A stretch of 64,000 nt of DNA from Streptomyces fumigatiscleroticus (GCF_014647975.1 NZ_BMQF01000010.1:225957-289956), one strand, 5' to 3'. Positions 8,188 to 16,742 are shown, numbered from the stretch's first letter. Notes: generated by a model from the letters alone, not told the origin. A program made the numbers and translations.

Positions 8188-9206
8188 TGCTGCTGGGGCT
8201 TCAGGGGGCCACTGTCCGGTTCGGCGGGCGGGCCGTGCTCGACGCCGTCGACCTGGGGGTCGCCGAGCACGAGGTCGTGTGTGTGCTCGGGCCCAGCGGC
8301 AGCGGCAAGTCGACGCTGCTGCGGGTGGTGGCCGGGTTGCAGCCGCTGGACGCCGGGCGGGTGCTGCTCGAAGGACGGGACCAGACCGGCGTGCCCGCGC
8401 ACCGGCGCGGCGTCGGGCTGATGTTCCAGGACCACCAGCTGTTCCCGCAGCGGGACGTGGGCGGCAATGTCGCCTTCGGGCTGCGGATGCACGGGGTGCC
8501 CAAGGCCGAACAGCAGGAACGGGTGGGGGAGCTGCTGGAGCTGGTCGGGCTGCCGGGCGCCGCGCGGCGGGCCGTCTCCGCGCTCTCCGGCGGGGAACAG
8601 CAGCGGGTGGCGCTGGCCCGCGCCCTGGCTCCCCGGCCCCGGCTGCTGATGCTGGACGAGCCGCTCGGCCAGCTCGACCGCTCGCTGCGCGAACGCCTGG
8701 TGGTCGAGCTCCGGGAGCTCTTCGGCACGCTGGGCACCACCGTGCTGGCCGTGACGCACGACCAGGGAGAGGCCTTCGCGCTGGCCGACCGGGTCGTGGT
8801 GATGCGGGACGGGCGCATCGCCCAGTCCGGCACGCCTCTCCAGGTGTGGCAGCGGCCGGCCGACGCGTTCGTCGCCCGGTTCCTCGGCTTCGAGAACGTC
8901 GTCGAGGCCACCGTCGCCGGGCCGGCCGCGGACACGCCCTGGGGCAAGGTGCCGCTGCCGGGGGACGCCCCGCAGGGGACGCGGACGGTGCTCGTGCGTC
9001 CGGCGGGCGTGCGGCTGGTGCCCGTCGGCGAGGGCCTGCGCTGCACGGTCGCCGCCCGCACCTTCCAGGGCACGCATGTCGCCGTGCGGTTGCAGCCCGC
9101 CGGGGCGCCGCGGCTGGAGGCGGCGTGTCCGCTGCGGTCGGCGCCGGAGGTCGGGGCCGAGGTCGGGGTGGAGTTCGACGCGGCCGAGGTCGTCGTGCTC
9201 GGGTGA
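8187..9206 (+). CDS. thiQ: Thiamine ABC transporter, ATP-binding protein
   Basis: Energises the ThiBP importer. The 339-residue protein has Walker A GPSGSGKST (about residues 35-43), the Q-loop MFQDHQLFPQ, the signature LSGGEQQRVALARAL, Walker B LLMLDEP, and the switch histidine in VTHDQGEA. A C-terminal TOBE-like domain of about 110 residues follows, longer than in enterobacterial ThiQ. The ATG at 8187 shares its A with the thiP stop. No terminator was found; the gene runs into repeat-rich DNA. Confidence 0.9.
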   Translation: MLLGLQGATVRFGGRAVLDAVDLGVAEHEVVCVLGPSGSGKSTLLRVVAGLQPLDAGRVLLEGRDQTGVPAHRRGVGLMFQDHQLFPQRDVGGNVAFGLRMHGVPKAEQQERVGELLELVGLPGAARRAVSALSGGEQQRVALARALAPRPRLLMLDEPLGQLDRSLRERLVVELRELFGTLGTTVLAVTHDQGEAFALADRVVVMRDGRIAQSGTPLQVWQRPADAFVARFLGFENVVEATVAGPAADTPWGKVPLPGDAPQGTRTVLVRPAGVRLVPVGEGLRCTVAARTFQGTHVAVRLQPAGAPRLEAACPLRSAPEVGAEVGVEFDAAEVVVLG

Positions 9207-9226
9207 ACTGTCCGCCCGGTGCCGTC

Positions 9227-9520
9227 GGGCGCGGCCGGGGGACGGTGCGGTCCGGCGGGCGCGGGCGCGGCCGGGGGACGGTGCGGTCCGGCGGGCGCGG
9301 GCGCGATGGTGGCCCGTCTGTCGGGCGGGGCCGGGGAGGGTGTGGTCCGGCGGGCGTCGGTACGGCGGCGGCTCGTGCGTCGGGCGCGGCCAGGGTCGGT
9401 GCGGCCCGGCGGGTGCCGGCACGGCGATGGCCCATGCGTCGGGCGCGGCTGGGCAGGGTGCGGTCGGGGTGCGGGCGCTGTGGTGGCCGTGCGTCGGGCG
9501 CGGCCCGGATCGGTGCGGTC
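9227..9520. repeat. 36-bp direct repeats with degenerate copies
   Basis: Two perfect 36-bp copies (9227-9262, 9263-9298) beginning GGGCGCGGCCGGGGGACGGT are followed by about four diverged copies at roughly 9321, 9385, 9437 and 9497. These keep the core GGTGCGG-C-CCGGCGGG. The whole thiQ 3' side is repeat DNA. The long open frames here on both strands are produced by the repeats and are not genes. Confidence 0.75.
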
Positions 9521-9526
9521 CGGCGG

Positions 9527-9700
9527 AGGCCCGTTCCCGGCCGGGGACCGGCGCGATGGCCCGTTCCCGGCCGGGGACCGGCGATGGCCCGTTCCCGGCC
9601 GGGGACCGGCGATGGCCCGTTCCGGCCGGGGACCGGCGATGGCCCGTTCCGGCCGGGGGACCGGCGATGGGCCGTTCCGGCCGGGGGAACGGCCCATCCG
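9527..9700. repeat. 28-bp tandem repeat array, about six copies
   Basis: Six contiguous units of 27-30 bp based on GGCCCGTTCCCGGCCGGGGACCGGCGAT. Each contains CCGGCCGG and CCGGGGACCGG self-complementary blocks, so the array can fold on either strand. It lies between the convergent 3' ends of thiQ and the LAETG gene and may serve as a terminator region. There are no spacers, so it is not a CRISPR array. Confidence 0.8.
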
Positions 9701-9715
9701 GTGGTTGCCGGAACG

Positions 9716-10456
9716 TCAGCGGTTGCTGTTCGCTCCGCGGCGGCGCAGGCCGAAGAAGATCGCGGCACCGCCGATGACGACCAGGACGGCCGCGATACCG
9801 GCGATCAGACCGGTGTTGGAGTTCGCACCGGTCTCGGCGAGGTTGGACTCACCGGCCGCGGGCGACGGAGCGCTGCTCGCGGTGTCGGCGGCGGGAGCCG
9901 TGCTCTCGCTCGCGGAGGCCGGGGCCGACGGAGCCGGAGTGCCGGTCTCCTCGGCCGGGGCCGAGGCGGTCTCCGACGGCGACGGGGTCTCCGAGGGGGC
10001 CGGGGTCTCCGAGGGGGCCGGGGTCTCCTCCTCCGTCTTGCAGGCGGTGGACGGGGTGATCAGGTTCTTCCCGTCCTTCTTGATGTCCTCGTCGACGATC
10101 TTGCCCTGGGCCGTGACGTGGATGCGGTACTCGGCGTTCGGCTTCCAAGCCTCGGCGAAGGTGATGGTGACGCCTTCGCGCGAGCCCTTGACCTCCTGCT
10201 CGCCGACCTTCCGCGCGTCGGCGCCGTTCTCCTCCAGGTAGACGGTGACGGTCGCCGGAGTGCCGGAGGCGTCGACGTCGGTGACGGTGATGACGCCCTG
10301 TTCGCCGTCGCACTCGGCTGCGGCGGAGAACTCGTTGATGTTGCAGGCCAGTGCGCTGCCCGCGGCTCCGAGCGCGAGGGCTGCGGAGGCGGAGGCAACA
10401 CCGAGGATGCGCGCGGAACGTACGGCCGCGCGACGCGATATGGACAGGACTGCCAC
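9716..10456 (-). CDS. LAETG-anchored cell-surface protein (sortase substrate)
   Basis: A secreted protein of 246 residues. An N-terminal signal with twin arginines (SISRRAAVRSARIL) and a hydrophobic core ends near residue 37. A small folded domain with two or more cysteines follows, then a Pro/Ser/Thr/Glu-rich stalk with repeated APSET units. It ends with the sorting motif LAETG (about 206-210), a hydrophobic span and RRRGANSNR. LAXTG motifs are recognised by class E sortases of Streptomyces; no sortase gene is in this window. The function of the head domain is unknown. A near-consensus promoter lies upstream. Confidence 0.88.
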   Translation of the reverse strand: MAVLSISRRAAVRSARILGVASASAALALGAAGSALACNINEFSAAAECDGEQGVITVTDVDASGTPATVTVYLEENGADARKVGEQEVKGSREGVTITFAEAWKPNAEYRIHVTAQGKIVDEDIKKDGKNLITPSTACKTEEETPAPSETPAPSETPSPSETASAPAEETGTPAPSAPASASESTAPAADTASSAPSPAAGESNLAETGANSNTGLIAGIAAVLVVIGGAAIFFGLRRRGANSNR

Positions 10457-10494
10457 GTTGGTCCTTTACAGGATGCGCATATGCGGGGGGTTGA

Positions 10495-10521
10495 CGGGGT
10501 GCTGATGCGACATCAGCAACC
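10495..10521 (-). promoter_or_regulatory. Leader hairpin or operator before the LAETG gene
   Basis: GCTGATG-CGA-CATCAGC, extended by GGGGT/AACCCC with a one-base bulge, lies in the transcribed leader about 40 bp before the start codon. It could be an operator palindrome or an mRNA 5' stem. Confidence 0.5.
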
Positions 10522-10537
10522 CCCGGAGGCTCACAGG

Positions 10538-10565
10538 TTTATAAGTGCCGCATAAGCACTGTCAA
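10538..10565 (-). promoter_or_regulatory. Near-consensus housekeeping promoter of the LAETG gene
   Basis: On the minus strand TTGACA (10565-10560), a 16-bp spacer and TATAAA (10543-10538) form one of the best sigma-70 matches in this G+C-rich window. The spacer carries the inverted repeat AGTGC-TTATGCG-GCACT, a possible operator. The transcript would start near 10531. Confidence 0.8.
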
Positions 10566-10603
10566 CGCGTAGGCGCCGCACAGGAGTTGGCTTTGCCCTC
10601 TTA

Positions 10604-11728
10604 TTAACCGCCGAGACGTTTCAGAGCCTCCGGCGCCTCCTCGATCCGGTCGACGAGCGCGATCCGCGCCTCCATCGCGCGCCCCGCGGCGAGCGACCGG
10701 AGCAGCGGCCACGCCGGCAGCCGCTCCGTCCAGTGGGCGCGGTCCACCAGCACCATGGGCGTGGGCTCGCCCCGCGACCCGTAGTAGTTCGGCGTCGCGT
10801 TGTCGAAGATCTCCTGTACGGTGCCGGCGGCACCCGGCAGGAAGACCACCCCCGCGTTGGACCGGGCCAGCAGGCCGTCCTCGCGGGTGGCGTTGGCGAA
10901 GTACTTGGCGATGTGCGCGGCGAAGGGGTTCGGCGGCTCATGGCCGTAGAACCAGGTCGGGATGGCGACCGAGGCGCCGCCGTCCGGCCAGCGCTCGCGC
11001 ACCTCGAAGGCGGCGCCCGCCCAGTCGGTCACCGACGGCGTGAACGACGGGACCTTGGCGAGCAGCCGCAGGGCGTCGGTCAGCATGGGGCCGTCGAACG
11101 GGGCCGCGTACGCGCCCAGGTTGGCCGCCTCCATGGCGCCGGGGCCGCCGCCGGTGGCCACCGTGAAACCGGCTCGGGCCAGTTCGCGGCCCAGCCGCGC
11201 GGCACCCGCGTAGGCGTCCGTGCCGCGCGCCATCGCGTGACCGCCCATCACGCCCACCACGCGTGCGCCGGTGAGGAGTTCGTCGAGGGCGTCCGAGACG
11301 GCGTCGTCGTGGATCGCGCGCAGCATGGAGGCGAACACGTCGCCGTCCGCCTTGGTCTGCTGGAACCAGGCGTACGCGCGGGCGTCCGGTGTCGCCTCGT
11401 AGCCCTCGCCGAGACCGGCGTACAGGTCCGCGGGGGTGTAGACATGGGCGCGGTAGGGGTCGAACGGCAGGCCCGGGACCGGAGGGAACACCAGGGCCCC
11501 GGCGTCCCGGACGGCGGCCGCCGCCTCCGTGTCCATGGGGCAGCCGAGGAACACGGCACCCGTGGAGTCGACGGTGAGCAGGACGTCCGTACGGTCCGTC
11601 AGATCGACGGCCTGGACACGGTAGCCGGCGAGTGTGCCGTGCTCGGAGACGACCTCGTCGAACTCGGTGAGGGTCTCGATCTCGCGGTCGTGGGCGGCCC
11701 GGTGCGGCTGGGCGGGTATCGAGTGCAC
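10604..11728 (-). CDS. LOG-family protein (lysine-decarboxylase-like Rossmann fold)
   Basis: A 374-residue cytoplasmic protein. The C-terminal 220 residues match the LOG/TIGR00730-like fold: VVGVMGGHAMARG, ATGGGPGAMEAANLGA, and the loop FLPGAAGTVQEIFD that corresponds to PGGxGTxxE. Some LOG proteins are cytokinin-nucleotide phosphoribohydrolases; this larger actinobacterial subgroup is not well characterised, so the substrate is left open. The GTG start at 11728 stands 6 nt after TAGCAT (11740-11735), a good -10 hexamer, suggesting a leaderless mRNA. Confidence 0.75.
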   Translation of the reverse strand: MHSIPAQPHRAAHDREIETLTEFDEVVSEHGTLAGYRVQAVDLTDRTDVLLTVDSTGAVFLGCPMDTEAAAAVRDAGALVFPPVPGLPFDPYRAHVYTPADLYAGLGEGYEATPDARAYAWFQQTKADGDVFASMLRAIHDDAVSDALDELLTGARVVGVMGGHAMARGTDAYAGAARLGRELARAGFTVATGGGPGAMEAANLGAYAAPFDGPMLTDALRLLAKVPSFTPSVTDWAGAAFEVRERWPDGGASVAIPTWFYGHEPPNPFAAHIAKYFANATREDGLLARSNAGVVFLPGAAGTVQEIFDNATPNYYGSRGEPTPMVLVDRAHWTERLPAWPLLRSLAAGRAMEARIALVDRIEEAPEALKRLGG

Positions 11729-11754
11729 CCGCCCATGCTAGGCACCCGGCGATC

Positions 11755-12162
11755 TCAGCCCTGCACCGCGGCCGGGTCCATCCACATGATCTCCCAGGTG
11801 TGGCCGTCCGGGTCGTCGAAGGAACGGCCGTACATGTGGCCGTAGTCCTGCGTCCTGCCCGTGTCGGTGCCGCCCGCCGCGACCGCCTTGTCGACCAGCT
11901 CGTCGACCTTCTCGCGGCTCTCGGCGCTCAGACAGAGCAGGACCTCGCTGGTCCGGGTGGCGTCGGCGATCTCCTTCTTGGTGAAGTCGGCGTAGCGCCG
12001 CGGGGAGAGCAGCATCGCGATGATGGTCTCGCTGATCACGACGCAGGCGCAGTCCTCGCTGGTGAACTGGGGGTTGATCGTGTAGCCGAGCTCCGTGAAG
12101 AACTTCTTCGAGGCGTCGACGTCGTTCACGGGCAGATTCACGAAGATCATCTGCTGGTACAT
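11755..12162 (-). CDS. VOC-family (glyoxalase/bleomycin-resistance-like) protein
   Basis: A 135-residue single-domain protein. It has two beta-alpha-beta-beta-beta modules: IFVNLPVNDVDASKKFFTELGYTINP at the start and GHMYGRSFDDPDGHTWEIMWMDP at the end. The DPDGHTWEI pattern is the metal-binding glutamate region of VOC enzymes. It resembles the lactoylglutathione-lyase-like group of unknown substrate. ATG at 12162 follows GGGAGAGAC. It stands alone, 26 bp upstream of the LOG gene and in the same direction. Confidence 0.8.
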   Translation of the reverse strand: MYQQMIFVNLPVNDVDASKKFFTELGYTINPQFTSEDCACVVISETIIAMLLSPRRYADFTKKEIADATRTSEVLLCLSAESREKVDELVDKAVAAGGTDTGRTQDYGHMYGRSFDDPDGHTWEIMWMDPAAVQG

Positions 12163-12296
12163 GCGCGGTCTCTCCCATCGGATGCGTGCTGTTCGGTGGG
12201 TAGACCGGGGGCCGGTGCGGAACTCATCGGCGGTCGGCGATTTTTTTCGCAGAAGTTTTCGCCTCCCACGGTGGAGCCTCAGTGGGCCGTGAAGCC

Positions 12297-13865
12297 TCAG
12301 CGGGCCAGAGGCAGTGCGGCCAGCTCGGCCACGAACAGGGTCAGCGGACCGAACAGGACCAGCAGCGCACCGGCGCGCAGGGCGGCGGCGCCGCGCAGCA
12401 TCGCCGGGGGCGCCCCCATCCGCAGCAGCGCGGCGGTGGTGTCGGCGCGGGCGTGCCGGGCCTCGACGGCGACGGTGCAGAGCGTGGCCACCGCGCAGCC
12501 CGCCACGACCAGCCCGCCCAGCGCGCTCAGCGGCCCGAACGACGGCCCGCCCGCGTCGTACAGCACCGCCGACGCGTACGCCGCCGAGCCGACCGCGCAG
12601 ACCACGCCCAGGGGACGGCCGATCCGGTCCGCCTCCTCCATGAGCACCCGGCCGGCCAGCAGCCGCAGGGCCCCGGGGCTCGCCTCCTGGAGCAGACGGC
12701 CGCACAGGAATGTCACGCCCGGTCCGGCCAGGGCCAGTCCGACGGCGGTCAGCAGCCAGCCGACGAGGACACCGGCCGGGCCGTCGGTGAGGCCGCCGGG
12801 CATCGTGACACCGGAACCGGAAGGGGAACCGGCGCCGGTGCCGCTCGCGTACGCCTCCACGGTCAGGCCGGCGGCGAGCACGGCCACACCCCAGGGGAGC
12901 CCGACGGGGGTCCGCCGGGAAGCGGACGCAGGCGCGGGGGAGCCGGAGCCGGAGCCGGACGTCGCGGTCCCGTCGGTGGCGGCCGTGGCGGCCGTGGCGA
13001 CGGTGGCGGTGGGGTCCGTGGCCGTCGCCGTGGGGCCGGACGGATGGCCGGACGGATGGCCGGACGGGTGGCCGGACGGGAGCGGTGCCTGGTCCGCGGG
13101 CGCCGGTGAGGCGGTGTCCCCGCTGCCGGCGGCGGGGCCGTCCGCCGCCGGCGCCGGGTCCGCGCCGCGCGCCCGTGCCGCACCCGCCCGCGCCCTCCCG
13201 CCCGTCGCCCGCCTGCCCCCGGGCGGTGCCGGCGCGTTGCTGCGCCGGGCGCCGAAGCGTCCGTACGCCCCGAAGGTGTCCCGGGTCCGCCCGGTCCCGT
13301 ACGCGCCGAACCGGCCGTAGCCCCGGGGCGTCCGGCGGGCGGCCTCGGAGCGGGGCTCGCGCGGCCGCAGGACCAGGGCCGTCGTGATCGACGTGGCGGC
13401 GGGCACCACGGCGAGGAGCGTGACGGCGGCGGGCAGCGGCAGGGGGCGGCCCGCGGCGAGGAAGTCGGCGGCGGCACCGTCGAACGGCAGGCCCACCAGG
13501 TCGCCGCGGAGATGCAGGAAGAACAGCAGGGCCAGCAGCGAGCCGAGCGTGCAGGACAGGGCCGTGGTCACCGCCGAGATCGCCATCAGCCGGCCGGGCC
13601 CGAGGCCGATCGCCGACAGGCCCGGGCGGGGCCTGGTGGCCGGGTCGGTACGGGCGACCGCGACGGCGAGGTACACGGTGGCGGCCAGGGGCGCCGAGCA
13701 CCAGGCCAGCCGCAGGCCGGACGCGGCGGGCGCCTCCGGATGGCTCATCGCGTGGCCGAGGGCGCCCAGCAGCAGGAAGCCCGTGCCGCCCGAGGCCGCC
13801 CCGACCAGGACGCGGCGCAGCTGGACGGCGAGTTGGGCGCCGCGGGTCAGACGGAGAGCGAGCAC
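12297..13865 (-). CDS. ABC exporter permease, FtsX/MacB-like, with long Pro/Ala/Gly linker
   Basis: Membrane partner of the upstream ATPase. The 522-residue protein has about four hydrophobic spans in the first 190 residues and further spans after about residue 310. They are separated by some 120 residues of low-complexity sequence that includes four HPSG units (a 12-bp repeat at 13041-13076). The GTG start at 13865 overlaps the ATPase gene by 19 bp, indicating translational coupling. The substrate cannot be deduced. No C-terminal MacB periplasmic domain is recognisable. Confidence 0.7.
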   Translation of the reverse strand: MLALRLTRGAQLAVQLRRVLVGAASGGTGFLLLGALGHAMSHPEAPAASGLRLAWCSAPLAATVYLAVAVARTDPATRPRPGLSAIGLGPGRLMAISAVTTALSCTLGSLLALLFFLHLRGDLVGLPFDGAAADFLAAGRPLPLPAAVTLLAVVPAATSITTALVLRPREPRSEAARRTPRGYGRFGAYGTGRTRDTFGAYGRFGARRSNAPAPPGGRRATGGRARAGAARARGADPAPAADGPAAGSGDTASPAPADQAPLPSGHPSGHPSGHPSGPTATATDPTATVATAATAATDGTATSGSGSGSPAPASASRRTPVGLPWGVAVLAAGLTVEAYASGTGAGSPSGSGVTMPGGLTDGPAGVLVGWLLTAVGLALAGPGVTFLCGRLLQEASPGALRLLAGRVLMEEADRIGRPLGVVCAVGSAAYASAVLYDAGGPSFGPLSALGGLVVAGCAVATLCTVAVEARHARADTTAALLRMGAPPAMLRGAAALRAGALLVLFGPLTLFVAELAALPLAR

Positions 13866-14596
13866 GCCGCCCGGCCCTCCGTCACGGCGGTCCCTTCGAC
13901 CGGAGGCAGGTGCACGGTCCTGACGCACCGCCCGTCCAGCAGCGGCACCGTGCGGTCGGCGAGGGCGGCGGTCTCCGGGTCGTGGGTGGCGAGGACCACC
14001 GTGATGCCGTGCGAGCGGGCCGCGGTGGTGAGCGTGCGCAGGACGTGCGCGCGGTCGACACGGTGCAGCGGGGCGGTCGGCTCGTCGGCGAAGAGGACCG
14101 CGGGGGCGTGGGCGAGCGCGCGGGCGATACAGACCCGCTGGCGTTCGGACTGGCGCAGTTCGTGCGGGCGTCTGCGGGCGGCCCCGCCGATGTCGAGGCG
14201 CTCCAGCCACTCCATGGCGGCGACCTTGGCGCGGCGTCGGCCGGTGCCGCGCAGCATCAGCGGCAGGGCAGCGTTCTCCCAGGCGTCGAGCTCCGGCACG
14301 AGCACGGGCGCCGGGTCGATCCAGCCGAAGCGGCCACGGCGCAGCCGTTCGCGGCCCAGCAGGCCCATGGTGTGCACCGGCGTGCTGTTGAACCAGACCT
14401 CGCCGCGCTGTGGGCGCACCAGCCCGGACAGGCACCGCAGCAGCGTCGTCTTGCCGCTGCCGCGCGGGCCGCCGACAGCCAGGATCTCGCCCTCGCGGAC
14501 GCCGAGCGAGACGCCGCTGAGCGCGGGTGAGCCGTCGTTGTGCTGGTAGTGCAGGGCGTGGGCCCAGAGCACGTCGTTGTCCGGCGGGACCGCCAT
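13847..14596 (-). CDS. ABC exporter ATP-binding protein, LolD/MacB-like
   Basis: A 249-residue ATPase with Walker A GGPRGSGKTTLL (about residues 41-52), a degenerate signature LRQSERQRVCIARAL in place of LSGGQ, Walker B VLFADEPTAPL, and the switch histidine in LATHDPE. The normal Q-loop glutamine region reads FGWIDPAPVLVPELD and lacks an obvious Gln. The signature and Q-loop changes suggest weak or unusual ATPase activity, or a dimer with one degenerate site. ATG 14596 is preferred over GTG 14605 because GAGG lies 8 nt before it. Confidence 0.8.
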   Translation of the reverse strand: MAVPPDNDVLWAHALHYQHNDGSPALSGVSLGVREGEILAVGGPRGSGKTTLLRCLSGLVRPQRGEVWFNSTPVHTMGLLGRERLRRGRFGWIDPAPVLVPELDAWENAALPLMLRGTGRRRAKVAAMEWLERLDIGGAARRRPHELRQSERQRVCIARALAHAPAVLFADEPTAPLHRVDRAHVLRTLTTAARSHGITVVLATHDPETAALADRTVPLLDGRCVRTVHLPPVEGTAVTEGRAACSLSV

Positions 14597-14611
14597 GGGG
14601 TACACCTCGTT

Positions 14612-14665
14612 CGGATCGGGAAATGCCGTGCGCGGTTCGGGAAATCCCCCGTGCGGGGGAACGAA
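14612..14665 (-). promoter_or_regulatory. Direct-repeat operator candidate before the ABC exporter
   Basis: The minus strand carries two near copies of GCACGG(N)ATTTCCCGA about 24 bp apart (14620-14660), just ahead of the ATPase start. Spacing close to two helical turns suggests a dimeric regulator. The rest of the 14597-14829 gap shows no gene. Confidence 0.5.
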
Positions 14666-14829
14666 GGCAGGGCCGATCGGTCACTCGGCACGCTAGGCAG
14701 TCCGTGTGGACGGGCCGGACAGCACGCGGCCCCGGGCCGCCGTTTCTCACTCGAACGGCAGCACCGGGACCGGTGATGATCATCCAGCAGGACGATCGGA
14801 GCGGCGACCTGGGCGAAGGCCGCGACTGT

Positions 14830-16212
14830 TCAGAGCTTGGTCCACGCCTCCGTCAGCGTCGCGCGCAGGATCTGCTCGATCTCGTCGAACGTCTCCTGGT
14901 CCGAGATCAGCGGCGGGGCGAGCTGGACGACCGGGTCGCCGCGGTCGTCGGCCCGGCAGTACAGGCCGTTCTCGAAGAGCTTCTTGGACAGGAAGCCGTA
15001 CAGGACGCGCTCGGTCTCCTCCTCGTCGAAGGACTCCTTGGTGGCCTTGTCCTTCACCAGCTCGATGCCGTAGAAGAAGCCGTTGCCGCGGACGTCGCCG
15101 ACGATCGGCAGGTCGTGCAGCTTCTCCAGCGTCGCGCGGAAGGCGCCCTCGTGGTCCAGGACGTGCTGGTTGAGGTTCTCCCGCTCGAACAGGTCGAGGT
15201 TGGCCAGGCCCACGGCCGCGGAGACCGGGTGGCCGCCGAAGGTGTAGCCGTGCAGGAAGGTGTTGCCGCCCTTGTAGAAGGGCTCGGCGATGCGGTCGGA
15301 GACGATGCAGGCGCCGATCGGGGAGTAGCCCGAGGTCATGCCCTTGGCGCAGGTGATCATGTCCGGGACGTAGCCGAACTTGTCGCAGGCGAACATGGTG
15401 CCGAGCCGGCCGAAGGCGCAGATGACCTCGTCGGAGACGAGCAGCACGTCGTACTGGTCGCAGATCTCGCGCACCCGCTGGAAGTAACCGGGCGGCGGCG
15501 GGAAGCAGCCGCCCGCGTTCTGCACCGGCTCCAGGAAGACGGCCGCGACCGTGTCCGGGCCCTCGAAGAGGATCTGCTGCTCGATCTGGTCGGCGGCCCA
15601 GCGGCCGAACGCCTCCGGGTCGTCGCCGTGGATCGGGGCGCGGTAGATGTTGGTGTTGGGCACCTTGTGGGCGCCCGGCACCAGCGGCTCGAACGGGGCC
15701 TTCAGGGCGGGGAGTCCGGTGATGGACAGGGCGCCCTGCGGGGTGCCGTGGTAGGCCACGGCGCGGGATATCACCTTGTGCTTGGTCGGCTTGCCGGTGA
15801 GCTTGAAGTACTGCTTGGCGAGCTTCCAGGCGGTCTCGACCGCCTCGCCGCCGCCGGTGGTGAAGAAGACCTTGTTCAGATCGCCGGGCGCGTGACCCGC
15901 CAGCCGCTCGGCGAGTTCGACGGCCTTGGGGTGGGCGTAGGACCAGACCGGGAAGAACGCCAGCTCCTGCGCCTGCTTGAAGGCGGTCTCGGCCAGCTCC
16001 ACGCGGCCGTGCCCGGCCTGGACCACGAAGAGACCGGCGAGACCGTCGAGGTAGCGCCTGCCCCGGTCGTCGTAGATGTAGGTGCCCTCGCCCCGGACGA
16101 TGGTCGGCACGGGGGCGTTCTCGTACGAGGACATGCGGGTGAAGTGCATCCACAGGTGGTCGTACGCGGTCCTGCTGAGGTCCTTCTGATCGCTCTGACT
16201 GGCGGTGCTCAC
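14830..16212 (-). CDS. Class III aminotransferase (putrescine/GABA/beta-alanine type)
   Basis: A PLP-dependent aminotransferase of 460 residues. It has the cofactor-binding GGGEAVETAWKLA and RAVAYHGTPQGALS, the aspartate in LLVSDEVICAFGR, and the Schiff-base lysine in ITCAKGMTSGY. These are features of the omega-aminotransferases acting on terminal amines such as putrescine or gamma-aminobutyrate. GTG 16212 is 2 bp after the Lrp stop, so the pair is one operon. The divergent aldehyde dehydrogenase would oxidise the aldehyde it produces. The exact substrate is inferred. Confidence 0.85.
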   Translation of the reverse strand: MSTASQSDQKDLSRTAYDHLWMHFTRMSSYENAPVPTIVRGEGTYIYDDRGRRYLDGLAGLFVVQAGHGRVELAETAFKQAQELAFFPVWSYAHPKAVELAERLAGHAPGDLNKVFFTTGGGEAVETAWKLAKQYFKLTGKPTKHKVISRAVAYHGTPQGALSITGLPALKAPFEPLVPGAHKVPNTNIYRAPIHGDDPEAFGRWAADQIEQQILFEGPDTVAAVFLEPVQNAGGCFPPPPGYFQRVREICDQYDVLLVSDEVICAFGRLGTMFACDKFGYVPDMITCAKGMTSGYSPIGACIVSDRIAEPFYKGGNTFLHGYTFGGHPVSAAVGLANLDLFERENLNQHVLDHEGAFRATLEKLHDLPIVGDVRGNGFFYGIELVKDKATKESFDEEETERVLYGFLSKKLFENGLYCRADDRGDPVVQLAPPLISDQETFDEIEQILRATLTEAWTKL

Positions 16213-16214
16213 GG

Positions 16215-16727
16215 CTATCGGGTTCCCCACATGTAGGTCTGCTTCTTGAGCTTGAGGTAGACGAAGCTCTCGGTGGAGCGCACTCCCGGGACGGCCCGGA
16301 TGCGTCGGTTGATGACCTCCAGCAGGTGGTCGTCGTCCTCGCAGACGATCTCCACCATCAGGTCGAAGGAGCCCGCGGTCATCACCACGTACTCGCATTC
16401 GGACATGGCGGTCAGCGCGTCGGCGACGGACTCGACGTCGCCCTCGACGTTCACGCCGACCATCGCCTGGCGCCGGAAGCCCACGGTGAGCGGGTCGGTG
16501 ACGGCGACGATCTGCATCACGCCCTGGTCGAGCAGCTTCTGGACGCGCTGGCGCACGGCCGCCTCGGACAGGCCGACGGCCTTGCCGATGGCGGCGTACG
16601 GCCGGCGGCCGTCCTCCTGGAGCTGCTCGATGATGGCGAGGGAGACGGCATCCAGATGGGGCGTGCCGTTCCTGGACTCGCGGAGGTTCCCGCGGGAGTC
16701 CCTGGGGTCTGCGCTTCGACTGGCCAC
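16215..16727 (-). CDS. Lrp/AsnC-family transcriptional regulator
   Basis: A 170-residue DNA-binding protein. An N-terminal helix-turn-helix (LDAVSLAIIEQLQEDGRR, IGKAVGLSEAAVRQRVQKLLDQG) is followed by a RAM ligand-binding domain ending in VRSTESFVYLKLKKQTYMWGTR. It lies between an aminotransferase it is co-transcribed with and a divergent aldehyde dehydrogenase, the usual place for a local regulator of polyamine or GABA catabolism. GTG 16727 is chosen; GTG 16742 is also possible because neither has a strong ribosome site. Confidence 0.88.
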   Translation of the reverse strand: MASRSADPRDSRGNLRESRNGTPHLDAVSLAIIEQLQEDGRRPYAAIGKAVGLSEAAVRQRVQKLLDQGVMQIVAVTDPLTVGFRRQAMVGVNVEGDVESVADALTAMSECEYVVMTAGSFDLMVEIVCEDDDHLLEVINRRIRAVPGVRSTESFVYLKLKKQTYMWGTR

Positions 16728-16742
16728 GGGCTCACTGTGCAC

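Noticed and set aside
6529..9206. Iron(III) ABC transporter
   Set aside because: The fused permease resembles iron types, but the TPP riboswitch and the ThiB-like binding protein favour thiamine.
6385..9768. An 1,127-residue open frame on the minus strand
   Set aside because: It runs antisense to the thiamine transporter genes and through repeat DNA; its Pro/Arg/Gly-rich composition is the usual shadow of G+C-rich coding sequence.
12297..14783. A single 828-residue minus-strand protein covering permease and upstream DNA
   Set aside because: The first 300 residues overlap the ATPase gene in another frame and are low-complexity. The permease proper starts at GTG 13865.
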